A DNA stretch of 64,000 nt from Talpa occidentalis (GCF_014898055.3 NW_023602073.1:81200678-81264677), one strand, 5' to 3'. Numbered from the stretch's first letter, positions 1 to 12,832 are shown. Notes: generated by a model from the letters alone, not told the origin. Numbers and translations are program-made.

Positions 1-731
1 CCCACCAACTGGGAGAACATTTTTGCACCCAACACTAATGATAAAGGACTGATCACAAAAATCTGCAAAGAGCTGATGAGACTCAGCAACAACAAAGAAA
101 ATAATCCAGTCAAAAAATGGGCAGAAGAGCTAAAAAGAAACTTCTCTGAAGAGGAAATGAAAATGGCCAACAGACATATGAAAAAATGTTCAACATCACT
201 TGTAATCAGGGAAATGCAAATCAAAACTACCATGAGATACCATCTCACACCAGTGAGAATGGCACATATTAAAAAAACTAGCAACAACAAATGTTGGCGA
301 GGATGTGGAGAAAAAGGAACTCTTGTGCACTGTTGGTGGGAGTGCAAACTGGTCCAACCACTATGGAGAGCTGTGTGGAGATTTCTGGACCTACTAAACA
401 TAGAGCTTCCATATGATCCAGCAATTCCACTCCTAGGTATTTACCCAAAGGACACAGAAACATCAATTCCAAAGAGCACCTGCACTCCTATGTTTATAGC
501 AGCACTGTTTACAATAGCTAAGCTTTGGAAACAACCCAAATGCCCAAAAATAGATGACTGGATCAAGAAGATGTGGTACATATATACCATGGAATATTAC
601 TCAGCATTCAAAAAGATAAACACATGCAATTTGCAGCAACATGGATGGCGCTGGAAGGGATCATGCTCAGCGAAATAAGCCAAAAAGAAAAAGAAAAATA
701 CCGGATGGTCTCACTCATAGCAGGAATCTAG
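1..731 (+). pseudogene. L1 ORF2p C-terminal fragment, frameshifted
   Basis: The frame is open from base 1 to the stop at 678. It encodes the end of the L1 ORF2 protein, the endonuclease/reverse transcriptase that retroposes L1 RNA and, in trans, SINE RNA. Visible landmarks are [19 protein letters not shown], the C-terminal zinc-knuckle-like motif C-x3-C-x7-H-x4-C ([18 protein letters not shown]) and [15 protein letters not shown]. Compared with the minus-strand copy at 48447-49022, one A is missing from the run at about 611-615. This shifts the last ~38 codons out of frame. The original frame would end at the TAG at 729-731. It lacks endonuclease and RT domains and cannot be functional. Confidence 0.93.
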
Positions 732-957
732 AAAACTTAAATAAGGGACCAGGAAAATGAATATAAGAAAGTGAAAATCAAAATCAACAAAAAAACTATG
801 AACCAGAGACACTTTTTGGGGGGTGGGGGGCGGGAGGGGAAGGATTGGGGTCAGAATGGGGCGTTTGCAATTGTATGGGGAATATAAAAATAAAATTTAA
901 TATTTAAAAAAAAAAAAAAAAAAAAGAAAAAAAAATAAATAAATATAAAAAAAAAAA
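1..957 (+). mobile_element. LINE-1 3-prime end (ORF2 C-terminus, 3-prime UTR, A-rich tail), cut by the window edge
   Basis: The element reads through the end of L1 ORF2 into a 3-prime UTR with a G-rich polypurine stretch (about 820-850), then GTATGGGGAATATAAAAATA and an A-rich tail from about 905 to 957. The same 3-prime UTR organisation appears in the minus-strand L1 at 48.2-49.9 kb, and the two are nearly identical by eye over about 900 bp, so this is a young subfamily. The 5-prime part lies outside the window, so a target-site duplication cannot be tested. Confidence 0.95.
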
Positions 958-3900
958 GAATAGCAGTGCTTTGTGAAGATGCATTGGTTTCATAACCTTA
1001 GTGATGAGGTATACAAAGTTACTATCAGTTATTCTGCTTTTGCCATCAGTTACTTTTGTAAGCTGCAGTATCTTTTTTGAACAATTACTGAGGATTTTAA
1101 AAGACCCAGAAATATACCCCCATGAATAAAAAAAAATTATGGCTTCTTAGTGATTTTGAAATGAGATCTTAAATCCTATTCGACATAAGTTTTTTGTTTT
1201 TTATATTAAAAAATTAAAAAATTGAACTAGGTAAGGGAAATAACAGCAAATTGAGGGACAAAAAACTGCTCTTCCAAGTGGAAAACAAATATGAAATCAG
1301 TTGCTTATACTGTCTAATCAAAGAAGGATGGAAAAAAGTGCCAGTACAAATGATTGTGGCACCATACCTTTTCAGCGATGTGTTCTTTAAGGTAACACCT
1401 ACAACCAAAGTAAAAAGCCATTACACCAGTGTGAGTTACATAAATGAAAAGAGCAGTTTGAGAATCAATGAATGAAATTATGGTGGTGAACATGATGAAT
1501 AGGATATTAGTGGAGTAAAAGTGAGCTCAGATAATTTGAGTGCTTTTTAAGAATAGCACAGGATAAAAATGATGACAAATATTTCTACGTTATCTTGGAC
1601 TATTAAGGTCAACTAGAATATTTCTGTTAATAGTTCTCTTAGATTGGAACATGGAAGAGAAGAGAGAAAGTACATTTTTCAGTTAATATTTTTATCAAGA
1701 AACATTTTTTCTGGCCATACTGCAATTTCCCGGAGTGAAAGAGGAATTTCATTTGCTATGACATTTCCAAAAACTCTATATTTACATTATTAAGACTATA
1801 TTTATTGCATTTTGTACTATATATAAGTTTGGTCAGTCTTCTAGGATAATTTTAATATAATATCTTAAGAAAAAATTAAAATTTTAGAATATATAATAAA
1901 GTTAAATGTTAGACATGTGAAACTACTTTTCTTACTTTTCCCCAAGAATGTTCCCTTTAATTGAGCCTACGTATTCATGTAATTACTCACTTTCATCATG
2001 TCATTAATTAGATATTGAATCCCCCTATTAAAATGTATATATATATAAATTAGAGAGTAAATATATAGGCACATTTACAGGTACATGCAAAGCAGTGGGT
2101 TTCTGTGGATATAACAAGCTTTATACAATGTTGAGCTCTCTTATAAACTTACCACAAATTTCATTTTCATGAACTTCATATTTATAGTTTAAAATATTTT
2201 AGAATGGTTCAGAAATATGAATAACAAGGGGAATTCATTACAAGTTAATTTTTTTTTGTTCTACAAAGAAAGCCATATATATGGTAATAACACCTTGTGG
2301 TGTGCAAAACTTTGAAGTATCATTGCAATTTTCATTATCACCTGCAAATTTTAGTAAAATTATTCTTTTGCTAATTTGAAGGTTCCAGAAATGTAAAGAC
2401 ACTCAGTCATTGCATCTATCCTGCATGTGCAAAGGTAACCCCAGATACCATGTCTGGCCTATAAATAATTGATCGTTAAAACCTGGACACAATTTATACT
2501 GAGGGCACCAACTAATAATGTGACAAATGTTTTTGTACTTTTCTGCCCACAATTAAAGTCTCCAAACTGCAAGCTTCTATCCTCCTTCCTTTCAGGTTCC
2601 CAGAGTTGAAAAGTGGTAACAGGAAAGGGATGCTGACTTATGTAAGAGCTTGGAAATGGCCTCTATGTGTGCTGTCCTTGTGTTCTTTTGATGAGAACTT
2701 TCTCTTCAGCATCTGGCTTCCTATTGGGCCCTATAGAGACTGAATGCCTGATCATGGGCATCCAGTTCCTTTGTCACCTGAACACCCCAATACACCATAG
2801 GTGTCCATCTATCTGATTTAAATCCTACAAATGAATGTACGCATAGGATTACAATATAAAACAAAACTCATGTATATATGAGACTGAGTGAATAAGGCTC
2901 TGAAAGATACAAATAATTTGTAAAACCCTATAGTTAATACTTCTATTTTGATTTTATGTTGATACAAAAAAATACTTCAACGAATACCATAAAAAAGGGA
3001 AATAATGTACATTAAATACTGTTTTTACACCTATGAACAGTTTCTGATATTATAGACTTTCTAATAAGTTCTTAATAAATTGTTCAGCTTAGGAAAACAT
3101 AAGAAAAAGAGAAATTGAAACCTTAATGTTCCTATGATACTGATGCAACTCCCTGGTGACTTGTAGAGAGAACCAAGTGTTTTACATTTTTCTAGGAGAA
3201 AAGTACAAGAAGTAGCTATAAATCATTGGAAATCCTGTCTAGTGACCTAGCATACCCAGAATACTGGGAGTTCTTTGGAACTTATTCAGCTAAATAAATC
3301 CTTAGTAGAAATTCATATTAGCAGGTCTAAGTTCAAGATTTCACCACAAAGCAATGATTATGTACTATTAGAACACACAGACCATACAATCAAATATGCT
3401 TCGGTTACTCTGATAAAGGAGCATCTGCAGATATGTAAGCAACTTTCATTTTTAATTCTTTTCATATGGCTAATTTACAAACATATTTAATATGAATATC
3501 AATCAGAATAGAAATAGAAACAGGAAAAGAAAGTATTAGGAAATAGCATTTTCTAAGCAGATTATAGTAAATGCTTGTTACTAGATTATTACCAACTTTT
3601 AATGCATAGCCTTCATTCTCATTCTGGAGGACCATTAAAAATGCTAAATGGGAAGTAGTAGAGTGAGATGCAAAAATGAATTATGGAAACAAAACACCCC
3701 AGAAATATACTTTAGAGCACTCATTAATGTTGCACCTAATTTAATTTAAAACAGAAGCTAGGAGTAACTTGTGCTCATAGGAAACTCAGTAATTTGTTGT
3801 GTAAACATGATACGGTAAATATGTATATGGGGTGCCTTGTACCTCCTATAAGGTGCCATATTTTCAAGGAAGTAAATGAATTTTTCCATAATGACTTTTA

Positions 3901-4108
3901 TACCAGGCCTGTATCTTTCACAGTAAGCATTCTTTTTTCAAAATAGTATATTCTACTGCTCAAAATTAACAGAAAAGCATCTTCCTTTTTTTCACTGTGT
4001 ACAAATGAATTGAGATTAAGAAAAAATATCCCTTGATGGAATTTTTCCTTGTAGATTCTTAATTTCATAAAGCCATTCCACCTTGAAATGTAACTTATAC
4101 CCTGATCT
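958..4108. other. AT-rich non-coding stretch, no gene seen
   Basis: Only short open frames (up to 74 codons) with no recognisable family, codon bias or splice context. 2380-2830 is less AT-rich and could be an eroded repeat I cannot name. A short (AT)n tract lies near 2035-2050. Confidence 0.6.
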
Positions 4109-4110
4109 AA

Positions 4111-4260
4111 TAAGCATATCCAAATTACCAGCATATTTTGATCCCAGCATCATTAAACTGTGAAAAATAGATGTTATAATAGAAATAAGCATATCCAAAT
4201 TACCAAGCATATTTGATCACAGCATCATTAAACTGTGAAAAATAGATGATATAATAGAAA
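4111..4260. repeat. 75-bp tandem duplication (two copies)
   Basis: The unit beginning TAAGCATATCCAAATTACCA starts at 4111 and again at 4186, with both copies running to ATAATAGAAA. A few differences separate them (for example TGATCCCAG versus TGATCACAG, and GATGTTATA versus GATGATATA). It is a local duplication, not a dispersed repeat found elsewhere in the window. Confidence 0.93.
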
Positions 4261-6450
4261 AAGTAATCAAAATTGTTATTATACTCCTAGTGGTATCATA
4301 CTGTTATGTTAAGATAAAAATTCTGTAGAGCTTAGACCTTTATGCATAAGGTCCAAAAATAAGGCAATGTGATAAAAATAGTCTTTTAGCAATCTTTTTG
4401 CCATTAAGCTCAAAGTTCCAGATGCTAAAGACTTCAAAGTTTATTATAACAAAAACCCACCCATACGTAGCACTCACATGCATTATATTGAATATTATTA
4501 TTTTTGAATAAAAATAAATAATAGTGCTTAACAATAGAGCTTATAGTTCTTTTCCAGCATACTTATTGCTATGCAGATAACCAATACAAATAACGCAGCC
4601 TCTTGACTTAAAAAAAATATCCAGAACAGCTGGGCATGATTACATGACTTTTTATTTCTACAAGTCCTAGTGGAATATTTTTCCTTCTCATTTATTACAA
4701 TAATTAAGAATACTTGATTCTTATAAAGTCATTATAAAGTATTCAAGGGAATTCATAGCATTTTAATAATTTTATACTTATTTCAAAAAACATTTTTTTC
4801 ATAACTTAAAAAATTAATCTTATACAACCTAACCTTTATGGAAGGTCACTGGTATGAATCGGGGTTAAAAAATCCAGATTGCAACCAAGATTTGCCATGA
4901 AGTATCTAGTCACACATTCTCCCCAAGCACCACATTTTCCTGTCATTGAACCCTGGAAAGAAATGTGAAGAATTCCTGCCATGGAAGTGCTGGCATTACA
5001 AATTTGTGACCGTGAAGGTATTATTTTACCCTCTCAAGAAAGTAAAATCAAAATCTTCTCACATATAAAAAGATCATTATAAAGTATAGACATAAAGCAA
5101 ATTGAAAACTCTAAATGTATTTATTAAATGTTTTCAGTTTTGTTATAACTATTGCCAATGACCAGTCAAACTTTGAATTGGCATCAGAATCTAGCAAGAG
5201 GAACTGGAGACAGAAAACAGAAAATATATTTTATCCAGTTCAATTGGGCAATCCTGGTAACATCAAAGGAACAGGAACAATCAAAGCAGGGATTGTACTC
5301 TGTTACCTGCATTACAGAAATGAACACTGAAGCTGAATTCATGAGAAGGAAAAGGAAATGTAGGTTCTTAATCTTAATCATCCCAGATAAAAAGCAGCTA
5401 GAGGCAAAATCATCATAACCTTTTAGGTTAATAAATTCAGGTTATGAAGCCCAAACAATTGTTTATTTATTACTAATCACTATCAGTGGCATAATACACT
5501 ACTGATATATTCAAATAATTTAATAGCTACTTTTGCCCTTAGCAATTTCTAAATGGTCCCATGTAAAAAAAAAAAAATTATTGAAATTTCCCATTACTGG
5601 TTTACACAATCTAGTTTGTAAAAAATACATCCCTTCAGAATCTATGTTTAACTTATAGCAATAACAGCATCAAGGAATTTAAAGTGATACAGAAAGTTTT
5701 AATTAGTAAAAGGCGAAAGATTTATGCAATCTGAAGAGAAACCAGAGTATCAGAAAGTTTTAATTAGGATGACTTTATAAATTTACATAGAAACAACAAT
5801 AATTGAAAAAGGTGAAAATACAGTGTTATATTGAATCAAAATAGTTGTTCTTATCACAAGTGTTTGTAAAGGTATATTTCTCAGAAGTTTAATTTTACAA
5901 TTAAAACTCAAGGGAACAATTTTATTTTTATATCCACCATACTCTACAGAAGTTTATAAGATAATTTTAGTAAAAGAACAGCTTGTGAAAAAGTGCAATG
6001 GTCAGTGAAATTCATAACCCAAAACAATTTGGACAATATTGGAAAAAAAGTAAATTTGAGTGCTCCTCTGATGATTACAAAATTTTAATGCACCATATTT
6101 TCAAAGTACTTTTGCCAGCTGAATAAAATGGTTATCTTTTCTTTGTTGAATAAAAACCTTGTTCCCTGTTCTCTCTTATCCCATTATTTTGTATGTGGAG
6201 ATCAGGATCTTGTGGACTTCAGAGTGTCATATCGATTGGAGAATAGGCTTTTATGTTTCTTAACTTGCACAACCAGGGTTGAAGTTGCTTATCACCATTT
6301 AACAAAGCATGCACCATTTCTGGTGTGTTTCCTAATAAATCTAATGGCAGGCAAACAGAAGTATGAGGCAACTATGTCACCAAATGAAACATTTATTTTT
6401 AATGTGTTTTACAGGCTTGCTAGTACTTTGACAATATAGGATTTCTCCCC
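4261..6450. other. AT-rich non-coding stretch, no gene seen
   Basis: No family recognised on either strand. The longest open frame (6128-6439, 103 codons) has no domain I recognise and runs up to the edge of the L1 block. A 17-bp word, CAGAAAGTTTTAATTAG, occurs twice (about 5691 and 5752). Confidence 0.55.
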
Positions 6451-6454
6451 TTAG

Positions 6455-7165
6455 GTGCTACCATTGCTCTCCCACCACCAAAACACCAATAGTCCTCCCC
6501 CATAGTCCATCATATTCTCCTCCCCACGTCCTTCCTTTCCCTCCCTCTCCCCCCACCCCATGCCTTAGATCTATGGTTTACTTTTTTTTGTTTAATATTT
6601 TTAATAATTACATGTGTTTACATTTTGTTCATTTTTATACTTTGTATGCTTGTATGCTTTATTTTTGGTGTATTCCCCATAAAATTCCCACCGCCAATTC
6701 ATCCGTGAACCATCACCACAGTCCCTGGTGCTCTTCTCTCCCCTACTTTGATCCCTCTTCTTCCCCATCCCTTGCAGAATGTCTCTGATTTATGGTTGTC
6801 TGCTAATTTTGTTTTATTTATTTATTATTTATTTTTCCGGATCCCTTATTTGGATCCCCTATAGTCCTCCTATAAGTGAAACCATCTGATATTTTTCTTT
6901 TTCCTTCTGGCTTATTTCACTGAGCATAATCCCTCTAGCTCCATCCATGTTTCTGCAAATGGCGTGCATTTATCTTTTTAATTGCTGAATAATATTCCAT
7001 TGTGTATATATACCACATCTTCTTGATCCAGTCATCTGGATAATTTGGGTTGTTTCCATATCTTGCCTTTTGTAAATAGTGCTGTAATAAACATAGGGAT
7101 ACAGGTATCCTTTTGAGTTAATGTTTTTGTGTCCATTGGGTAGTGGAATTGCTGGGTCATTTTAA
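6455..7165 (-). mobile_element. Old LINE-1 3-prime end with doubled 3-prime UTR
   Basis: Read on the minus strand, this is L1 3-prime UTR followed upstream by the end of ORF2. On the plus strand the diagnostic words are ACCATCTGATATTTTTC, CTTATTTCACTGAGCATAAT, CTGAATAATATTCCATTGTG and CTTCTTGATCCAGTCATCTG. Two similar pyrimidine-rich 3-prime UTR segments (about 6460-6570 and 6675-6800) lie one after the other. This suggests two superposed L1 ends. Confidence 0.85.
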
Positions 7166-8430
7166 AGTTTCTTTAACTCTTTTGTTTGGTTTCTCTATAT
7201 TCCACATGTAAGTGAGATCATCCAGTATTTATCTTTCTCCTTTTGGCTCATTTCACATAGTATAAGCCCTTCCAACTCCATCCATGTTGCAACAAATGGC
7301 ATGAGTTTATCTTGTTTGATTGCTGAATAGTATTCCATTGTGTATATATACCACATCTTGATTCATCATCTGTTTTAAGGTATGAGGGCTGTTTCCAGGG
7401 TTGTTTCCATAACTTGGCTGTGGTACACAGTGTTGTAATAAACATAGTGGTGCAACTTTCCTTTTAAATTAGTGTTTTTGTACTCCTTGGGTAGATATCT
7501 AGGAGTGGAATTACTAGGTCAAATAACATAACTGTTTTTAGCCTTTTGACAAACTGCCACACTGCTTTCCATAGGGGATAGACTAGTCTATATTCTCACT
7601 GACACTGTAAGAGGATTCATTTTTCTCTACACCCTTGCCAGCACATGTTTGTTATTTTTGATATGAGCTATTCTCACAGGTGTGAGGTGGCATTTCATTG
7701 TGGTTTTCATTTGCATTTCACTAATAAGTGATGATGAACATTTTTTTCATATGTCTGTTGTCTGTTCGTATGTCTTCTCTGGAGAAATGCCTATTTAGCT
7801 CTTGGATTATTTGTTTTCTGTTTGTGTTACATGAGCTATTTATACATATTTCAAATCAGTCCTTTGTCAGATGTATGGTGTTAAAATATTTTCTCCCATT
7901 CAGTAGAGTGTCTCTTCATTTTAGTTATGGTTTCTTTCACTGTGCAGAAGCTTTTTGGTTTGATATAGACCCACTTGTTTATTTGTTTCTCCTTGCTGTA
8001 AGAGGTGAATTCACAAAGACATCTGTGAAGATTACTTACGTTTTAAATTATTTTGTCTGTTTTCTTCTATGTATTTTATGATTTCATAGATTATATCTAG
8101 TCTTTATCCATTGAGTTGATTTTTGTATATAGTGTGAGATAGTTCCTAGTGATCTAATTTAGTGATAGTGATCTAGTTTCGTTCTTTGGCATGTGGCTGT
8201 ATAGTTTTCCCAGTACTGCTGATGGAAAAGACATTCCTTGTTCCAGTGTTTATTTTTGCTTCCTTTGTTATAAATTCACTGTCCATATAGATGTTAGACT
8301 TATTTCTGGGCTCTCAATTCTATTCCAGTGGCCTCTGTGTCAGTTTTTGTTCCAGTATTATGCTGTTTTAAATATAATGGCTTTAGAGTATAGTTTGAAG
8401 TCTGGAAATGTGATTCCACCTTCTTCCTAA
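7166..8430 (-). mobile_element. Old LINE-1 ORF2 3-prime portion, second copy
   Basis: The ORF2 end motifs of the preceding element recur (TATTCCATTGTGTATATATA at about 7330 after about 6990), then continue upstream through ORF2 (TGTGCAGAAGCTTTTTGG, TATGCTGTTTTAAATATAATGG). The conceptual protein on the minus strand at 7248-7445 parallels the C-terminal region of the young L1, with small insertions and stops. Strongly decayed and 5-prime truncated near 8430. Confidence 0.85.
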
Positions 8431-8740
8431 AAGAGATAATTTCAAAAGCAAGTTTTACTCATCACACCATGCTAGGGAAAGTGGAATTATTTCATAAACT
8501 TAATTTTAATCCTCATTCTATTTAGACAGTGTTATATTTTTGACACTGAAATTGCTATAAAATTAAATTTGCCTTATAAAGAATGTCACCTAATATTTTA
8601 AAACAATAAGCCAAAAATAAGCTATATATGAACTTTTAATCCTATTGATCTCAAAACAATTGTCTGAGAAACAACACTAAATAAATATATAAATTATAAA
8701 TGAAAAGAGCAACATCAGTACTTGAATTCCTAAGACCTAA

Positions 8741-9344
8741 CAGCTCCTGCTTATCTGTGGTTTCACTTTCTACTGTTTCAGTTATTCATGGTTAACTGGC
8801 TTGAAAATACTATGTACAATAAGATACATTAAAAGAGAGAGAACATACTGACATAACTTTTATTATAGAATGTTATATCATTCTTTATTATTATTACTTT
8901 TGTTAATCTTTTGCAGTGCCTACTTCATAAATTAATGTAGACCATCAATAGAAAAACAGAAAATAGGGCCTCCCCGGTGGCGCAGCAGTTGAGCGCTGGG
9001 TTGCGAAGCTGCCCGCAGCCTCTGCAGCGCCGGTTCGATCCCCGGCTGCTCCCCGGCCACCGGAGGAGGGTCCCACATGGCGCGCAGACCTCCCCTGCCA
9101 CCCACTGCTCCCCTTAGCAGTGTACTTTGGTCCTTCTGCCTGCTCTGCTCCCCGCTCTGGCTCTGGTGAATTCTCTCACCCTCCCGCGCTTCTGACTATA
9201 CCCAGTGCTTGTATAAATAAATAAACAAATAAAATTTTAATTGGAAAAAAAAACAAAAAAAACAGAAAATACAGGGCTTGGTGTCTGCAGGTATCCACTA
9301 GGGACTTGGAACTTATCCCCTCCATGATTAGGGGGACACTACTG
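8741..9344 (+). mobile_element. Tigger/MER2-like DNA transposon relic, split by a SINE
   Basis: The left end (CTGCTTATCTGTGGTTTCAC, then CTGTTTCAGTTATTCATGG) and right end (GGTATCCACTAGGGACTTGG, ATTAGGGGGACACTACTGTA) match the termini I remember for pogo/Tigger-related MER2 elements. A TA follows the right end, as expected for a TA target site. No transposase frame is present, so it is a non-autonomous relic. The SINE at 8966-9257 landed inside it and is therefore younger. Family name is from memory. Confidence 0.6.
8966..9257 (+). mobile_element. tRNA-derived SINE, young type
   Basis: GGGCCTCCCCGGTGGCGCAG head with Pol III A-box-like (TGGCGCAGCAG) and B-box-like (GGTTCGATCCC) motifs, CpG-rich body and TAAATAAATAAA tail. 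Flanked by a 14-bp target-site duplication AAAAACAGAAAATA at 8952-8965 and 9258-9271. Inserted within the Tigger-like relic. Confidence 0.95.
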
Positions 9345-9610
9345 TACTTTCAAACTTTTTATGAATAAGCCCACTTCCACTGTTAAAAGGAAGATACACT
9401 ATCTTGGCTTTATGTGTACATACACATACACACACCCCAAAAATTATATTTATTTCTCTTGTGATTTAGTCTGCTTTCTACATCCAGTTTCTACCAAAAT
9501 CCCTAAGGTTTGCTATTTATTTATTTATAATTTAAATCGTTAATATTCATATGTTAGAACACACTGATATTCTCATGGCTATAAGAAAGATGATTAAAAT
9601 ACACAGTTAA

Positions 9611-9860
9611 GGGTCTCCCCTGGTGGCACAGCAGTTGAGCACTGGGCTGCGAAGGTGCCCGCAGCCTCTGCAGCGCCATTCCAGATCCCCGCCACATGGT
9701 GTGACAGACCTCTCCTGCCGCACCCGCTGCTTCCCTCAGCAGTATATTTCGTCTGTCTGCCTGATCTGCTCCCGGATCTGGCTCTGGTGAATTCTCTCAC
9801 TCTCTCGCGCTTTTGACTGTACCCAGTGCTTGTATAAATAAATAAATAAATCTTTAAAAA
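9611..9860 (+). mobile_element. tRNA-derived SINE, first member of a doublet
   Basis: GGGTCTCCCCTGGTGGCACA head, shortened middle (the segment after the B box is deleted, ATCCCCGCCACATGG), A-rich tail at 9835-9860. Flanked by TTAAAATACACAGTTAA (to 9610) and AAAATACACAGTTAA (9861-9875). More diverged than its downstream neighbour. Confidence 0.95.
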
Positions 9861-9875
9861 AAAATACACAGTTAA

Positions 9876-10155
9876 GGGCCTCCCCGGTGGCACAGCGGTT
9901 GAGCGCTGGGTTGTGAAGCTGCCAGAAGCCTCCGTGGCACCGGTTCGATCCCCGGCTGCTCCCAGGTCACCAGAGGAGAGTCCCACATGGCGCGCAGACC
10001 TCTCCTGCCGCCCGCTGCTCCCCTCAGCAGTGTACTTCGGTCCTTCTGCCTGCTCTGCTCCCCGCTCTGGCTCTGGTGAATTCTCTCACCCTCCCGTGCT
10101 TCTGACTGTACCCAGTGCTTATATAAATAAATAAATATTTTTTTTAATAAATAAA
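9876..10155 (+). mobile_element. tRNA-derived SINE, second member of a doublet
   Basis: Near-consensus young-type SINE with intact A and B boxes. Flanked by AAAATACACAGTTAA at 9861-9875 and 10156-10170. It shares its target site with the SINE at 9611-9860, so three copies of the same 15-bp duplication bracket two elements. Confidence 0.95.
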
Positions 10156-10170
10156 AAAATACACAGTTAA

Positions 10171-12610
10171 AAGAAAGATAAAAACATATATATTGAAGAA
10201 GTTACCAAGTTATTTTCCACTATAAATAATTATATATACTGATAATGAAATCTCTGCTCTCAGAAGATTAAAGGCAATTAGATTGCATTATGGCACATGA
10301 TATCTTAGAGAAATTAGACAGCCTAGTCACTGTAATGAGGTTAGACACAAATGACACTTAGTTTTTGTGGATTCCTAATTAAACATGGAATGACAGTTTT
10401 TTTCAAACTGTTAATTCTTCTGTTTCATTATAATGATGTAAAAATCTAAGTATAATGCATGCTTTATAATTTAATTTTAAATAATATATATAGCAATTGA
10501 CCAAAGATTAATAAACACATTGGCATTTAAATAGTAAATAACCCTAGATTCAATTCTTCTCATTCTTTTATGTTGTGAGAAAATTGATAAAAGATGAATT
10601 TGTACACTGCAAATAAAATGCTATAGGTAAACATATATACATATATATCAAATAGCATATACCTCATAATTGCAACAAACTAGGAAAATTTTATTTGCTG
10701 ATAATTTATTACTTTTTCTTTGAGTAACTCTTCCTCAAATCAGTGATAAACATATGTGACTGATCTTTCAACCATCTTCTTTCAAAAATCCAAAAGTAGG
10801 ACTCAGAATAGCTCTGTGCTAATGCTTGTGTACAGCACATTTTTAAAGATTCACATCAAGAAAATTTCTGTACTCTGTGTCCTCCCAGAAATCCAACATT
10901 AATTAGTTAAGATTTTCTATTGTACAAGTTGGTGTTCATAGCCTTTGTGTTTTTAATGTTTTAATTTAGATGTTCTGCCTTGGTGGACCTTTTGTAAAGC
11001 CTTTATTGTCATAAATTCTATTTTATTTCATTTTTATTTTACCTGATCTCTATGTGTCCTTTCTTGTTTGATTTGGTTTATTTTTAATTAACTTCAAGAA
11101 GGAATGGGGGGGTGTAAAAAGGAATAGAGGGAAACCAGAATGTACTCATATTTTGTGCAGGACAGTTTTCCTCCCTTTTGTATAACTTAGAAGTACCCTA
11201 AAAAAGACTGAAAGCCCCATGGTTTTCTTCCTAATTTCAGGTTAAAATTATTTCCTCAATGTGCAATATTCTAGCCTCTAAGTTTAACTCAGATTTGATA
11301 AAAGAAAACAAAACTATTTCTCATAAATAGAACTACTATTTTAATATTACAAAATAAGGAAAATTATCAATCTATACAATCTTTTTTATGCCATTCAATC
11401 CTCCCTTCACTTACAGCCTCCAAAACTTGAGCATATAACCACATCAAAATAAGAAAAAACTATATAAATGCAAATGCAAGCATTCTTTCTGACTTGTAAG
11501 TGTTCTTCAACTTGTTTTCCAATGATTAAACACTTAATAAAAAATGTGGGAGAATGGAAAAACAAATTTAAAACTCTGAATTATCAAACCTTTTCTATGA
11601 AATACTCTATAAAGCCACTTGTTCTCTTGATACTTGTAAAACTAAGTTTTTCAATCTAAGGAGAAAAATTCCTATAAATTAGAATTTTATCTATTGAGGA
11701 TCTTAATGTGGACAAGTTTCTGAATAAAAAGGTGTAGAGTGATGATATGTTTGGTATAAACTAATGTGAGAAACATTTTTATTCAGGAGAGACGAGATAT
11801 GTAGTGTGTTTAGTTTGGTTTGTGGAGTATTGTGTTCAAACTCTGCAGCACACTTTTTAATCTCCACAAGACAAAGAATTATCTACTGTATCATAGCTAA
11901 GAAATCCAACTTTTGCCTAACAAAGATTCAATGAAATTTTATCTAATATCACAGGGCAGAGAATATAGGATGACATTCTTGCTACCTACATTTCAGTCTC
12001 TAGGCAGAAAGAATGCTAGTCTATGCAAGTGAGCAAATTGTGCCTTACTCATGACTGCAGTGTAGGTGTAGAACTTGTCTCTGAAACAAAAGCAAGATTT
12101 TCAGTATTTAGAAACTAACAAATTACAACTTGTGTAACTGGAAGGTATGTGTCGACATTTATATTGATGATCACAGACCACCCATCCAAAAGATTAATTT
12201 ATTAGATGCTTGGCAGTATTCTTTGCTGCTAAATTATCCTAGAGAGGCTTTGTGCATGTTGCATAGGTCTTCATAAATAAGACAATTCAAGCAATTGTGC
12301 AATTGTATTATGGACAAAGCAATAAATTAACACTGGCCCTAAAAAATAGAGTCATAATGTTCACCCTTTCCTTGCCATTTGCTAAAGAATTATAGAAACT
12401 TACCAAGTACTTTTTAATTGATTGGTAAGATTGAAAGCTCATATATGATGGAAAATACAACTCTACTTAAAGGTATTCTGCTAAAGTGAATTGACCTTCC
12501 TACATAAGAAATAAGTCTGGCTACTGAAAATTTGAAACAAACAACTCTCATTACTTCATGTCTGCTTAATAGTCTAAATACATGACTTTCCCTATAGCAA
12601 TACGATATGT
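10171..12610. other. Non-coding stretch, no gene seen
   Basis: AT-rich sequence with no recognisable exon or repeat family on either strand. Longest open frame 63 codons. Confidence 0.55.
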
Positions 12611-12832
12611 AGTACAGGGTAAAGTATGGATTCTGGAGTCAAATTTTATGGACCTGAAATCCAGCTCCATCATTTATTAGTGTCTCGAGACTGAGTAAAT
12701 AAATTACCCTCTTCGTGCCTCAGTTTCCCATACATAAAATGATGAGTGTAATAGCATCTGCAGAATGATATATTAATAGATGTGAGGATCACATGAGTTA
12801 ATATGTATAAAACATTTAGAATAATCAATAAT
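12611..12832 (+). mobile_element. MIR SINE relic
   Basis: Contains the ordered MIR landmarks: GGATTCTGGAGTCAAA, the core around TGCCTCAGTTTCCCATA followed by TAAAATGATGAGTGTAATAG, then GTGAGGATCACATGAGTTAA and a diverged 3-prime end. The order and spacing match MIR on the plus strand, with the sequence drift expected of an ancient mammalian element. Confidence 0.85.

Noticed and set aside
6128..6439. 103-codon open frame
   Set aside because: No recognisable family or splice context, and it abuts an L1 block. Length is within chance expectation for 64 kb.
8966..9050. tRNA-like A and B boxes in many plus-strand segments that could be called tRNA genes
   Set aside because: Each is the head of a tRNA-derived SINE with a long non-tRNA body and tail and, in most cases, target-site duplications. 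No cloverleaf-complete tRNA is evident.
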